Below, in pieces: positions 7,217-7,335 of a stretch of DNA of 7,335 nt (position 1 is its first letter; the number at the start of each line of letters is the position of its first letter). The stretch lies in NCBI GenBank assembly GCA_902805995.1, contig CADCUU010000096.1:1-7335 (forward strand), in the 5' to 3' direction. Made by a program: the position numbers and the translations under genes. This stretch comes from an uncultured Rubellimicrobium sp. Its GTDB lineage: Bacteria; Pseudomonadota; Alphaproteobacteria; Rhodobacterales; Rhodobacteraceae. The notes under the pieces are model-generated. The model was not told the origin of the DNA and made no database searches. It saw only the letters and a program-made list of their open reading frames with translations.

Positions 7217-7335
7217 CGGCGTCCCCGCAGGATGTCGCCCATCGCTCCCTGGGGCCGCGTCCGCGTCATCGCGAGGAGCATCCCCACCGCAATACCCCCG
7301 GCAATCAGCGACGACCCCCCGTAGCTCACGAAGGG
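7213..7335 (-). CDS. ftsW: FtsW, C-terminal 40 residues (truncated by window edge)
   Basis: Only the end of the gene is present: 40 codons and a TGA, in frame to the right edge. The visible part begins with PFVSYGGSS, the signature of SEDS family proteins (FtsW/RodA/SpoVE) before the last transmembrane segment. That segment ([15 protein letters not shown]) is followed by a short basic cytoplasmic tail ending [12 protein letters not shown] proteins are multi-pass membrane glycosyltransferases that polymerise lipid II. The position directly upstream of murG, with a GTGA overlap, identifies it as the septal FtsW rather than RodA. The N-terminal bulk, including the catalytic periplasmic loop, is outside the window. 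Confidence 0.93.
   Translation of the reverse strand, partial: PFVSYGGSSLIAGGIAVGMLLAMTRTRPQGAMGDILRGRR

Noticed and set aside
6236..7324. 362-codon plus-strand open frame
   Set aside because: Antisense to murG; composition dominated by Arg, His and Gly, with no domain.

Overview
This GC-rich window (hand counts of 58-75% per 60 bases) is a central piece of an alphaproteobacterial dcw (division and cell wall) cluster. The organism is most likely a member of the Rhodobacterales. The evidence is the order ftsW-murG-murC-small membrane genes-murB-ddl-ftsQ-ftsA, the DUF2484-type small proteins between murC and murB (a family I associate with Rhodobacteraceae), and the sequence style of MurG, MurC, FtsQ and FtsA. 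Every gene lies on the minus strand, so transcription runs from high to low coordinates. No tRNA, rRNA, mobile element, CRISPR array or clear intrinsic terminator was seen, and no gene-free stretch exceeds 92 bases.

In transcription order: the last 40 codons of ftsW (7335-7213), murG (7216-6125), murC (6128-4701), two tandem DUF2484-like membrane proteins (4683-4438 and 4441-4172), a third unrecognised membrane protein of 92 residues (4175-3897), murB (3907-2978), a 92-base gap, ddl (2885-1974), ftsQ (1986-1033), and the first 344 codons of ftsA (1032 to the left edge). Nearly all junctions are stop/start overlaps (ATGA, GTGA, TGAATG, or overlaps of 11-13 nt), as expected for one translationally coupled operon. 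The only real break is murB/ddl.

The genes work together in this way. MurB and MurC act in the cytoplasm: MurB makes UDP-MurNAc and MurC adds L-Ala. Ddl makes the D-Ala-D-Ala dipeptide for the stem peptide. MurG adds GlcNAc to lipid I to form lipid II. FtsW polymerises lipid II at the septum. FtsQ and FtsA belong to the divisome that directs this synthesis to midcell. Three small integral membrane proteins sit inside this run and are the least understood content of the window.

Most other long open frames, including several of 300-630 codons on the plus strand, are antisense or out-of-frame shadows of these genes caused by high GC. I see no clearly novel large system. The points worth following are the duplicated DUF2484 pair, the unknown third membrane protein with lower GC, and the gap before ddl.
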